Below, piece by piece: positions 7,246 through 16,800 of a DNA stretch of 18,462 nucleotides. A program made the translations under genes and the position numbers. Under the pieces are notes generated by a model that saw only the letters and a list, made by a program, of their open reading frames with translations, made no database searches and had not been told where the DNA came from. This DNA is from Thiobacillus sp. UBA2597 (lineage in GTDB: Bacteria; Pseudomonadota; Gammaproteobacteria; Burkholderiales; Thiobacillaceae): NCBI GenBank assembly GCA_002339725.1, contig DDKN01000006.1, positions 1 through 18,462 on the forward strand, in the 5' to 3' direction. Position 1 is the first letter of the stretch. Each line of letters starts with the position of its first letter.

Positions 7246-7279
7246 ATCCTGCCGGGGCAATATGACAGGAAGATGAAGC
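7246..7279 (-). promoter_or_regulatory. Candidate PHO box of the plcP operon
   Basis: On the minus strand, GCTTCAT (7279-7273) and a consensus-perfect CTGTCAT (7268-7262) lie in 11-bp register. Ten bases further is CAGGAT (7251-7246), a weak -10 (three of six consensus bases). A start point 6-7 bases on would fall at about the ATG at 7239, so either the message is nearly leaderless or another promoter is used. Confidence 0.55.
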
Positions 7280-7292
7280 GCGCTTTATCAAG

Positions 7293-7337
7293 CCTTCATG
7301 CCGGCTTCACCGCCCTGTCAACTCGCCCGGTTAAGGT
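7293..7337 (+). promoter_or_regulatory. Three-unit PHO box and -10 facing the phosphatase-like gene
   Basis: Three 7-mers lie in exact 11-bp register on the plus strand: CCTTCAT (7293-7299), GCTTCAC (7304-7310) and CTGTCAA (7315-7321). Ten bases after the last lies TAAGGT (7332-7337), a TAnnnT -10. The layout copies that of the lipoprotein promoter (three units, 10-bp gap). The predicted transcript starts near 7344, about 27 bases before the ATG at 7371. Back to back with the plcP box, it makes a second divergent PhoB-type control region. Confidence 0.65.
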
Positions 7338-7370
7338 GCAGGCGCTGACATCAGAACGAGAGGCATCGCG

Positions 7371-7817
7371 ATGAAACGCCCTTTGCGCCTGCTGTTTTTG
7401 AGCACCGCTGACGCGGCCCTCGCCCGAACCGCGGCACGCTGGGCCCGGCTGGGCACGGCCGAGCACCTGGTGGTCGACGCCGCCGGCATCGGCAGGCAGG
7501 CCGGGACGGGATTGGGCGATCCCGCGGCGCTGGCAGCGCTGCAGCGGGCCGATCTCGTCGTGGTCATCGAGGCAAGGCCCGAGCCGCGGCCACTTGCCCT
7601 CAACCACCCGGGCGGGCGCATCGACTGGCATTTGCCCATGCTGGAGAATACCGCCAAGCACGCATCCCTGCAGGTGCTGGAGCGCAACCTGCGGGCGCGT
7701 GTCAGCCGTCTGCGGGTGGAGCTGGGACTGGGACCGGTTCCCGGCCGGCCCCGGGCCTATCCACTGCACGCGCCGGCGGCGACCTTCACGACATCGGCGA
7801 TACGCTCGGCGGCCTGA
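7371..7817 (+). CDS. LMW-phosphatase/ArsC-like protein without catalytic residues
   Basis: A 148-residue cytoplasmic protein. Its N-terminus LRLLFLSTADAALARTAARWARLG lines up with the P-loop start of low-molecular-weight protein tyrosine phosphatases and ArsC arsenate reductases (hydrophobic strand, then C-x5-R, then helix). Later, ADLVVVIE (60-67) matches the strand before the general-acid loop, and RIDWHLPMLE (83-92) resembles the HW-x-x-PDP region. The nucleophile Cys is Ser11, the P-loop Arg is Leu17, and the usual Asp of the acid loop is absent, so catalysis by the family mechanism is not expected. The start has GAGAGG seven bases upstream. It has its own PHO-like promoter, and its 3' end overlaps the convergent glmM by 61 bp. 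Homology is inferred by eye and the function is unknown; a binding or regulatory role is one option. Confidence 0.65.
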   Translation: MKRPLRLLFLSTADAALARTAARWARLGTAEHLVVDAAGIGRQAGTGLGDPAALAALQRADLVVVIEARPEPRPLALNHPGGRIDWHLPMLENTAKHASLQVLERNLRARVSRLRVELGLGPVPGRPRAYPLHAPAATFTTSAIRSAA

Positions 7818-9127
7818 CGCACCTTTTCCGCCTGGCGGCCTTCCACCATCACCCGGATCAGGGGTTCGGTACCGGAGGGGCGCAGCACCACGCGGCCTTC
7901 GTCCTTCAGCTCGGCCTCGACCTGCGCCACGGCGTCCCATACCTCCTTGCGCTCGTCGAGCTGGAAGCCCTTTTTCACCCTGACGTTGATCAGTTCCTGC
8001 GGGAAATGCGGGCAGTCCCTGGCATAGTCGGCCAGGGCCTTGCCCGAGCGGCGCAAGGCGGCGAGCACCTGCAGGGCGGAGACGATGCCGTCGCCGGTGG
8101 TGTGCTTGTCCAGGCACAGGATGTGGCCGGAGGTCTCGCCGCCCAGCTGCCAGCCCTTCTTCTGCAGCAGTTCCAGGACGTAGCGGTCGCCGACCTTGGC
8201 CCGCTCGAATGCGCAACCCAGCTTCTTCAAGGCCAGCTCGGTGCCCAGGTTGGTCATCAGGGTGCCGACCACGCCGCCCTTGAGTCCGCCGTTGGCCAGG
8301 CGGTGGCTGGCGATGATGTAAAGCAGGCGGTCACCGTCGGCGATCTCGCCTTTCGCATCGGCCATCATCAGGCGGTCGCCGTCGCCGTCGAGGGCGATGC
8401 CAAGCTCGGCCTTGTGCTGGCGCACCGCGCGGCTCAAGGCCTCGGTGTGGGTGGCGCCGCAATGGTCGTTGATGTTGAAGCCGTCCGGCTCGTTGCCGAT
8501 GGCGATCACCTCGGCGCCCAACTCGTGCAGCACATGGGGTGCGATGTGGTAGGCGGCACCGTTGGCACAGTCGACCACGATGCGCAGACCGCGCAGGTCG
8601 AGGTCGGTCGGGAAGGTGCTCTTGCAGAATTCGATGTAGCGGCCGGCGGCATCGTCCACCCGCTTCACCTTGCCCACCTCGCGCGGGGCCACAGTTTGCA
8701 TCGGACCGTCGATCGCCGCCTCGATGGCGCTCTCGATCGCGTCCGGCAGCTTGGTGCCCTGGGCGGAGAAGAACTTGATGCCGTTGTCCTCGAACGGGTT
8801 GTGCGAGGCGGAGATGACGATGCCGGCCTGCAGGCGCAGGGCCCGGGTGAGGTAGGCGACGCCCGGCGTCGGCATCGGGCCGACCAGTCGGACATCGACG
8901 CCGGCCGCGGTGAGGCCGGCCTCCAGGGCCGACTCCAGCATGTAACCGGAGACCCGGGTGTCCTTGCCGATCAGCACCGCCGGCCGCTCGCCGTGCAGTG
9001 CCGCGTGCTCGGCCGCCACCAGCACCTTGCCGGCGGCATAGCCCAGGCGCATGACGAAGTCCGGCGTGATCGGCGCCTCGCCGACACGACCGCGCACGCC
9101 GTCAGTTCCAAAGTATTTCCTACCCAT
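7757..9127 (-). CDS. glmM: Phosphoglucosamine mutase GlmM
   Basis: Interconverts glucosamine-6-phosphate and glucosamine-1-phosphate on the way to UDP-GlcNAc for peptidoglycan and lipopolysaccharide. The 456-residue protein starts MGRKYFGTDGVRG. The active-site phosphoserine loop ISASHNP has its serine at about 108, the Mg-binding DGDGDR is at 247-252, and the phosphate-binding RPSGTEP is at 416-422. The ATG at 9127 is preferred over an in-frame start at 9154: it matches the family N-terminus and has GAGGA nine bases upstream. It overlaps the folP stop by one base (TAATG). Its end overlaps the convergent phosphatase-like gene, and no terminator was seen after it. Confidence 0.97.
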   Translation of the reverse strand: MGRKYFGTDGVRGRVGEAPITPDFVMRLGYAAGKVLVAAEHAALHGERPAVLIGKDTRVSGYMLESALEAGLTAAGVDVRLVGPMPTPGVAYLTRALRLQAGIVISASHNPFEDNGIKFFSAQGTKLPDAIESAIEAAIDGPMQTVAPREVGKVKRVDDAAGRYIEFCKSTFPTDLDLRGLRIVVDCANGAAYHIAPHVLHELGAEVIAIGNEPDGFNINDHCGATHTEALSRAVRQHKAELGIALDGDGDRLMMADAKGEIADGDRLLYIIASHRLANGGLKGGVVGTLMTNLGTELALKKLGCAFERAKVGDRYVLELLQKKGWQLGGETSGHILCLDKHTTGDGIVSALQVLAALRRSGKALADYARDCPHFPQELINVRVKKGFQLDERKEVWDAVAQVEAELKDEGRVVLRPSGTEPLIRVMVEGRQAEKVRQAAERIADVVKVAAGACSG

Positions 9128-9948
9128 TATGTTTTTTCCTCGAGCGCGGCCCACACCTTGAGGGCGTCGACCGTTTCCTTGACATCGTGTACCCGTACCA
9201 CCGCCGCACCGCGCGCCACTGCCGCCAGGGCGGCAGCCAGGCTGGCAGCCAGCCTGTCCTCGACCGGCCGGCCGGTGATCAGACCCAGCATCGATTTGCG
9301 CGACAGACCGGCCAGCACCGGCGCGATCTTAGCCAATTCGGGCAAGGCCCGCAGCAAGGCGAGATTATGGTCCAAGGTCTTGCCGAAGCCGAAGCCGGGG
9401 TCGATCAGGATGCGCTCGCGCCCAATGCCGGCCGCCTCGGCCTCGGCCAGGCGCTGCCTGAGGTAAGCGGCCACTTCGGCCACGACGTCATGATATTGCG
9501 GATTGAGCTGCATGGTCCGCGGTTTGCCCTGCATGTGCATGAGACAGAGGCCGACCGGGCTGTCGGCGACAACCGCCAGGGCACCGGGTTCGGTCAGGGC
9601 GCAGACGTCGTTGACCAGATCGACGCCGGCGGCGATGGCAGCGCGCATGACCTCTGGCTTGGAGGTGTCGACCGAGAGGGCGGCCCCTGAATCACGCAGG
9701 CCCTCGATCACCGGCAGCACCCGGTCGAGTTCCTCCTGTGGCGACACCGCCTCGGCCCCGGGCCGGGTCGATTCGCCGCCGATGTCCAGGATGTCGGCAC
9801 CCGCGTTGCGCAGGTCCAGGCCATGGGCAATGGCCTGCTCAGCCGCCAGATAGCGGCCGCCATCGGAGAAGGAATCAGGGGTGACGTTGACCACGCCCAT
9901 GACCAGGGGGCGGGCCAGCGCAAAGCTGAAGCGGCCGCAACGGAACAT
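9127..9948 (-). CDS. folP: Dihydropteroate synthase FolP
   Basis: Condenses 6-hydroxymethyl-dihydropterin diphosphate with p-aminobenzoate in folate synthesis; it is the sulfonamide target. The 273-residue TIM-barrel protein has the two family signatures, MGVVNVTPDSFSDGG (17-31) and DILDIGGESTRPG (52-64). Further on come DPGFGFGKT (183-191), LSRKS (215-219) and the closing VRVHDV. It lies 77 bp downstream of ftsH, with a hairpin in the gap, and overlaps glmM by one base. The ftsH-folP-glmM order is the widely conserved proteobacterial one. There is no sign of the sulfonamide-resistant acquired type. Confidence 0.97.
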   Translation of the reverse strand: MFRCGRFSFALARPLVMGVVNVTPDSFSDGGRYLAAEQAIAHGLDLRNAGADILDIGGESTRPGAEAVSPQEELDRVLPVIEGLRDSGAALSVDTSKPEVMRAAIAAGVDLVNDVCALTEPGALAVVADSPVGLCLMHMQGKPRTMQLNPQYHDVVAEVAAYLRQRLAEAEAAGIGRERILIDPGFGFGKTLDHNLALLRALPELAKIAPVLAGLSRKSMLGLITGRPVEDRLAASLAAALAAVARGAAVVRVHDVKETVDALKVWAALEEKT

Positions 9949-9966
9949 TTGGCCCTCAATAACAAC

Positions 9967-9989
9967 GAGCGCGGCTCCAGGCCGCGCTC
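9967..9989 (-). other. Perfect hairpin between ftsH and folP (possible weak terminator or processing site)
   Basis: GAGCGCGGC and GCCGCGCTC form a perfect 9-bp stem with a 5-base loop. On the minus strand it is followed by GTTGTTATT, which is T-rich but interrupted. It sits 36 bp after the ftsH stop and 18 bp before the folP start, with no recognised promoter after it. It could partly terminate ftsH transcription, act as an mRNA processing or stability element, or be neutral. Confidence 0.55.
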
Positions 9990-10025
9990 ACGCTGTTACC
10001 GGCGCCTGTCGCCCGGCACCTGATG

Positions 10026-11915
<1,890 letters not shown>

Positions 11916-11956
11916 AATTCACTCCTTTGTGCTATCCGCAGCAACGAAACCGTAAC

Positions 11957-12595
11957 TTAGTCCAACTTGCGCGCCGCTTCAATGACCTCGCGCCCGAGCA
12001 GGTACACCTCGCGACTGCGCTCCCGCGAGGCCTTGGGCTTGCGCGCCGCGACCGAGCGGAAGCGGGCACGCATGGCCTTCATATAGGCCTCGAAGCCGGC
12101 GCCCTGAAAAACTTTGACCAGAAAAGCCCCTTTCGGTTGCAGCCAGGCGGTGGCGAAATCCAGGGCCAGTTCGGCCAGGGCGTAGCTTCTGGCCTGATCG
12201 GCCGCGTCGATACCGGTGATATTGGGGGCCATGTCGCAAATCACAAGGTCGACCGGCCGGCCGGCCAGGGCGGCCTCCAGTTGCCGCAGGACGGCGTCCT
12301 CGGTGAAATCGCCCTGGATGAAGTCGACCCCGGCGATCGGCGCCATGTCCAGGAGGTCCAGGCCGACGATCCGGCCCTGACCCTTCATCCGCTCGGCCGC
12401 GACCTGACACCAGCCACCGGGCGCGGCACCGAGATCGACCACGGTCAGACCGGGCCTGAACAGGTGGTCACGCTCGTCGATCTCCATCAGCTTGAAGGCG
12501 GCACGGGAGCGGTAACCCTGGGCCTGGGCCTCGCGCACGTAGAAGTCGTGGACGTGGCGCTGATGCCAGGCCCGGGTCTTGCTGCTACGCTTCAT
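11957..12595 (-). CDS. rlmE: 23S rRNA (uridine-2'-O)-methyltransferase RlmE (FtsJ/RrmJ)
   Basis: Methylates the 2'-O of U2552 (E. coli numbering) in the 50S A-loop, a late ribosome assembly step. The 212-residue protein has the SAM-binding motif DLGAAPGGW at 54-62. The full catalytic tetrad K35-D121-K161-E196 (K-D-K-E) corresponds to K38/D124/K164/E199 of E. coli. It is first in the leftward rlmE-ftsH-folP-glmM group. It diverges from yhbY with 38 bp between the start codons, the arrangement found in many Proteobacteria. No clear promoter could be fixed in that short gap, and its ribosome binding site is weak. Confidence 0.96.
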   Translation of the reverse strand: MKRSSKTRAWHQRHVHDFYVREAQAQGYRSRAAFKLMEIDERDHLFRPGLTVVDLGAAPGGWCQVAAERMKGQGRIVGLDLLDMAPIAGVDFIQGDFTEDAVLRQLEAALAGRPVDLVICDMAPNITGIDAADQARSYALAELALDFATAWLQPKGAFLVKVFQGAGFEAYMKAMRARFRSVAARKPKASRERSREVYLLGREVIEAARKLD

Positions 12596-12633
12596 GTAGT
12601 ATTCGCTCTTTTTGCTTTTTGGCAGCCATCATC

Positions 12634-12927
12634 ATGCTCGAACTCAATCCCGCCCAGCGCAAATACCTCAAGGGGCTGGCGCACAATCTCAAGCCCGTCG
12701 TCATGATCGGCAATGCCGGCCTGACCGAGGCCGTGCTCAAGGAGATCGGCAAGAGCCTGGCCGCGCACGAGCTGATCAAGATCCGGGTGCTGAACGACAG
12801 GCGGGACGAACGGGAGGCTTGGCTCAAGGCAATCTGCGAAGCGGTCGGCTGCGCGCCGGTCCAGCACATCGGCAAGCTGCTTTTGGTCTACAAGCCGGCC
12901 GACCCGCCCCAGATCAAGCTACCTTGA
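12634..12927 (+). CDS. yhbY: Ribosome-associated RNA-binding protein YhbY (CRM domain)
   Basis: A 97-residue single CRS1-YhbY (CRM) domain protein; family members bind pre-50S particles and help ribosome assembly. The start MLELNPAQRKYLKGLAHNLKPVVMIG and the GNAGLT loop (26-31) are diagnostic, and the body ends LLLVYKP before a short tail. The ATG at 12634 is preferred to an upstream in-frame TTG at 12619 because relatives begin at or near this Met; no strong ribosome binding site precedes either. It points away from rlmE, whose product also acts on the 50S subunit. Its 3' end overlaps the convergent DUF4149 gene by 9 bp. Confidence 0.95.
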   Translation: MLELNPAQRKYLKGLAHNLKPVVMIGNAGLTEAVLKEIGKSLAAHELIKIRVLNDRRDEREAWLKAICEAVGCAPVQHIGKLLLVYKPADPPQIKLP

Positions 12928-13374
12928 ATTGGCCTTGGCCAGCAAGGCCAGACCGAGCAGGCTCTGCAGCAGATAAAGCACGCTGGATATGCCGTGCCAG
13001 GCTTGGAAGCGATCGCGCACCAGGCTTTGCATGACGTCCTGGGGCAGGGCCTGATCCTTGAGCTGTTCCAGGATAGGCTGAATGCCGAAGCGGCCCGCCA
13101 GGGTGATCAGCAGCATCAGGACGACAATCCAGAAGAAGGCCTGCCTGAAGGCGCCACCACCGAAACGGCTGAGCCGGAAGACCAATAAATAAGCGGCGGC
13201 GGCCATGCCGCAATAGGCGATCCACTTGAACATCTCGCCCGCCAGCTGACCGGCCAGCGCCTTGTCCTCCAGGCTGTGAAACAACACCGGCGCCGCCAGG
13301 TAGCCGATGGCCCAGGTGCCGCCGACCCAGAGGGCAAGCAGCCAGGTTGCCAAGAGATCGGGCAGATTCTTCAC
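12919..13374 (-). CDS. DUF4149-family four-helix inner-membrane protein
   Basis: A 151-residue membrane protein of unknown function with four hydrophobic segments at about 9-31, 49-68, 78-96 and 128-146. The start ATWLLALWVGGTWAIGYLAAPVLF, with a conserved-looking Gly-rich first helix, and the overall size fit DUF4149 proteins. These often sit beside greA/yhbY in Betaproteobacteria. The start codon is GTG at 13374, only 2 bp after the greA stop, without a distinct ribosome binding site, so translation is probably coupled to greA. It closes the carA-carB-greA operon and overlaps the end of yhbY by 9 bp. No enzymatic motif is visible. Confidence 0.85.
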   Translation of the reverse strand: MKNLPDLLATWLLALWVGGTWAIGYLAAPVLFHSLEDKALAGQLAGEMFKWIAYCGMAAAAYLLVFRLSRFGGGAFRQAFFWIVVLMLLITLAGRFGIQPILEQLKDQALPQDVMQSLVRDRFQAWHGISSVLYLLQSLLGLALLAKANSR

Positions 13375-13376
13375 GG

Positions 13377-13859
13377 TCAGATGTAGTGGACGTCGACGAT
13401 CTCGTAATGCCGGATGCCGCCCGGGGCATGAACGTCGGCCACATCACCGGCGTACTTGCCGATCAGGGCCCGCGCGATGGGCGAACTGACCGAGATCTTG
13501 CCGGCCTTGATATCGGCCTCGTCTTCACCCACGATCTGATAGCGCACCTCGTCGCCGGTTTCGGCATCGACCAGCTCGACCGTGGCACCGAACACCACCC
13601 GCCCATCGGCGTCGAGATGGCGCGGGTCGATGATCTGGGCATTGGCCAGCTTGCCTTCCAGCTCCTTGATCCGGCCCTCGATGAAGCCCTGGCGCTCCTT
13701 GGCCGCGTCGTACTCCGCGTTTTCCGATAGATCACCATGGGAGCGGGCCTCGGCAATGGCGGCGATGACGTTCGGCCGCTCCACCGACTTCAGCCGTTGC
13801 AGTTCTTCACGCAGCAGCTCGGCGCCGCGCACGGTCAGGGGAATCTTGCTCAGTGCCAT
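13377..13859 (-). CDS. greA: Transcription elongation factor GreA
   Basis: Rescues backtracked RNA polymerase by stimulating cleavage of the nascent transcript through the secondary channel. The 160-residue protein has an N-terminal coiled coil (about 8-75) with the acidic tip SHGDLSENAEYDAAKERQ; D43 and E46 correspond to the catalytic D41/E44 of E. coli. An FKBP-like C-terminal domain includes SSPIARALIGKYAGD. The ATG at 13859 is preferred over an in-frame TTG at 13877: it gives MALSKIPLTVRG, typical of GreA, and has GAGAGG just upstream. It lies 14 bp after the carB stop, as in many Betaproteobacteria, and so shares the carAB transcript. Confidence 0.96.
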   Translation of the reverse strand: MALSKIPLTVRGAELLREELQRLKSVERPNVIAAIAEARSHGDLSENAEYDAAKERQGFIEGRIKELEGKLANAQIIDPRHLDADGRVVFGATVELVDAETGDEVRYQIVGEDEADIKAGKISVSSPIARALIGKYAGDVADVHAPGGIRHYEIVDVHYI

Positions 13860-13873
13860 GTTCCTCTCCCCAA

Positions 13874-16800
13874 TCAATGCAGTCTCTGATGCAGCGACTG
13901 CAAGGCATTCACACTGATCTCGCGCCTATCCTTCATGCCCATGCAGGCGGCCCGACCGCCGGCCAGGGTGGTGAAGTATGGCACATTGCCGGCCAGGGCC
14001 GCGGCACGGATGGAGTGGGAATCCTTCACCGCGCGCTTGTCCTCGACCACGTTCACGATGAAATCGATCTCGCGGTTCTTGATCATGTCGACCAGGTGCG
14101 GCCGTCCCTCGGCCACCTTGTTGACCGTGGTCACCGGCAGGCCCGCGGCAGCAATCGCAGCGGCTGTGCCGCGCGTGGCGAACAGCTTGAAGCCAAGTCC
14201 ATGCAGCTCGCGCGCAATCTCAACCACGTGCGGATGCTCCGGGTTGCGCACCGAGAGGCAGGCATTGCCCTTCTTCGGCAACTTCTCGCCGGCGGCATAT
14301 TGCGCCTTGAGATAGGCCTCACCGAAGGTCTCGGCCACCCCCATCACCTCGCCGGTCGATTTCATTTCAGGGCCAAGCATGGGGTCGACGCCGGGGAACT
14401 TGCGGAAGGGGAACACCGCCTCCTTGACCGAATAATAGGGTGGCACGACCTCGTTCACCACCCCCTGCGACCTGAGCGACTGCCCGGCCATGCAGCGCGC
14501 CGCGATCTTGGCCAGCGGCCGGCCGGTCGCCTTGGACACATACGGCACCGTGCGCGAGGCGCGCGGATTGACTTCCAGCACGTAGATGGTCTCGCCCTTG
14601 ATGGCGAACTGCACGTTCATCAGACCAACCACATTCAACGCCTTGGCCATGGCCACGGTCTGCCGGCGCAGCTCATCCTGCAGTGCCTTGGACAGACTAT
14701 AGGGCGGCAGTGAGCAGGCCGAGTCGCCGGAATGCACGCCGGCCTGTTCGATATGTTCCATGATGCCGCCAATCACCACGTCGGTGCCATCGGACAAGGC
14801 ATCGACGTCGACCTCGATGGCATCGTTGAGGAAGCGGTCGAGCAACACCGGCGAGTCGTTGGAAACCTTGACCGCCTCGTTCATGTAGCGCACCAGATCA
14901 GCCTCTTCCCGCACGATCTCCATGGCCCGGCCACCCAGCACATAGGACGGCCGCACGACCAAAGGATAGCCAATCTCCGCGGCATGCCGGATCGCCTCTT
15001 CCGGGGCGCGTGCCGTGCGGTTGGGCGGTTGCAGCAAATTCAGTTCGTGCAGCATCTGCTGAAAGCGCTCGCGGTCCTCGGCGCGGTCGATCGCATCCGG
15101 GCTGGTGCCGATGATCGGCACGCCATTGGCCTCGAGATCGCGCGCCAGTTTCAGCGGGGTCTGGCCGCCGTACTGGACGATGACGCCGACCGGCTTTTCG
15201 ATGCGCACGATCTCCAGCACGTCCTCCAGGGTGAGCGGCTCGAAATAGAGCCGGTCGGAGGTGTCGTAGTCGGTGGAGACGGTCTCGGGGTTGCAGTTGA
15301 CCATGATGGTCTCGTACCCATCCTCGCGCAGGGCGAGCGAGGCATGCACGCAGCAGTAGTCGAATTCGATGCCCTGACCGATGCGGTTGGGGCCGCCGCC
15401 CAGCACCATGATCTTGCGCCGGTCGGTCGGCTGCGACTCGCACTCCTCTTCGTAGCTGGAGTACATGTAGGCGGTGTGCGAGGCGAACTCGGCGGCACAG
15501 GTGTCGACCCGCTTGTAGACCGGATGCACCGCCAGTTCCCAGCGCTGCTTGCGCACGGCATGCTGGTCGGTGCCCAACAGCTTGGCCAGGCGGCGGTCGG
15601 AGAAACCGTTGCGCTTGAGAACGAACAGTTCGTCCCTGGACAGACTGGCCAGGGTGCGTCCCTGCAGGGCCTGCTCCTGCCGCACGATGTCCTCGATCTG
15701 GGCCAGGAACCAGGGGTCGATCTTGCAGTAGCCGAACACCTCGTCCAGGCTCATGCCAATGCGAAAGGCGTCGGCCACGTACCACAGGCGCTCGGGGCCC
15801 GGGTTGCCCAACTCGGCCTCGATCTCGTCCTGGTCGGCCGATTTCTCGTCGAAACCGTCGGCGCCGGTCTCCAGTCCGCGCAGGGCCTTTTGCAGTGATT
15901 CCTGGAGGGTCCGGCCGATGGCCATCACCTCGCCGACCGACTTCATTTGTGTGGTCAGGCGGTCATTGGCCTGGGGAAATTTCTCGAAGGCGAACCGCGG
16001 CACCTTGGTCACCACGTAGTCGATCGAGGGCTCGAACGACGCCGGGGTGACGCCGCCGGTGATGTCGTTCTTCAGTTCATCCAGGGTATAGCCGACCGCC
16101 AGCTTGGCCGCCACCTTGGCGATCGGGAAGCCGGTCGCCTTGGAGGCGAGGGCCGAGGAACGCGACACCCGGGGGTTCATCTCGATCACGATCATGCGAC
16201 CGTCTTTCGGGTTGATCGCGAACTGCACGTTGGATCCCCCGGTATCGACACCGATTTCCCGCAGCACCGCAATCGAGGCGTCGCGCATGATCTGGTATTC
16301 GCGGTCGGTCAGGGTTTGCGCCGGGGCCACCGTGATCGAATCACCGGTATGCACGCCCATCGGGTCGAGGTTTTCGATCGAGCAGACGATGATGCAGTTG
16401 TCCGCCTTGTCGCGCACCACCTCCATCTCGAACTCTTTCCAGCCGATCAGCGATTCTTCGATCAGCAATTCCTTGGTCGGGCTCGCATCCAGGCCGCGCT
16501 CGCAGATCGCGACAAACTCTTCCATGTTGTAGGCGATGCCACCGCCGGTGCCGCCCATGGTGAAAGATGGCCGGATGATGACCGGGAAACCGATGCCGGC
16601 CTGCACCTGCATGGCTTCCTCCATGGAGTGGGCGATGCCGGAGCGGGCAGAGCCGAGGCCGATCTTGTTCATCGCCTCCTTGAACAGCTGGCGGTCTTCC
16701 GCCTTGTCGATAGCGTCACGGTCGGCGCCGATCATCTCGACGCCGTGCTTCTCCAGTACCCCATGGCGGGCCAGATCCAAGGCACAGTTCAACGCGGTCT

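Noticed and set aside
7316..7321. TTGACA on the minus strand, a perfect -35 that might drive plcP.
   Set aside because: No acceptable -10 lies 15-19 bp downstream (the best TGATAA is 25 bp away), and these bases are explained as part of the plus-strand PHO box CTGTCAA.
12579..12602. Promoter-like TTGCTG and TAGTAT between rlmE and yhbY on the plus strand.
   Set aside because: The spacer is only 12 bp and the -35 match is poor, so no yhbY promoter is claimed.
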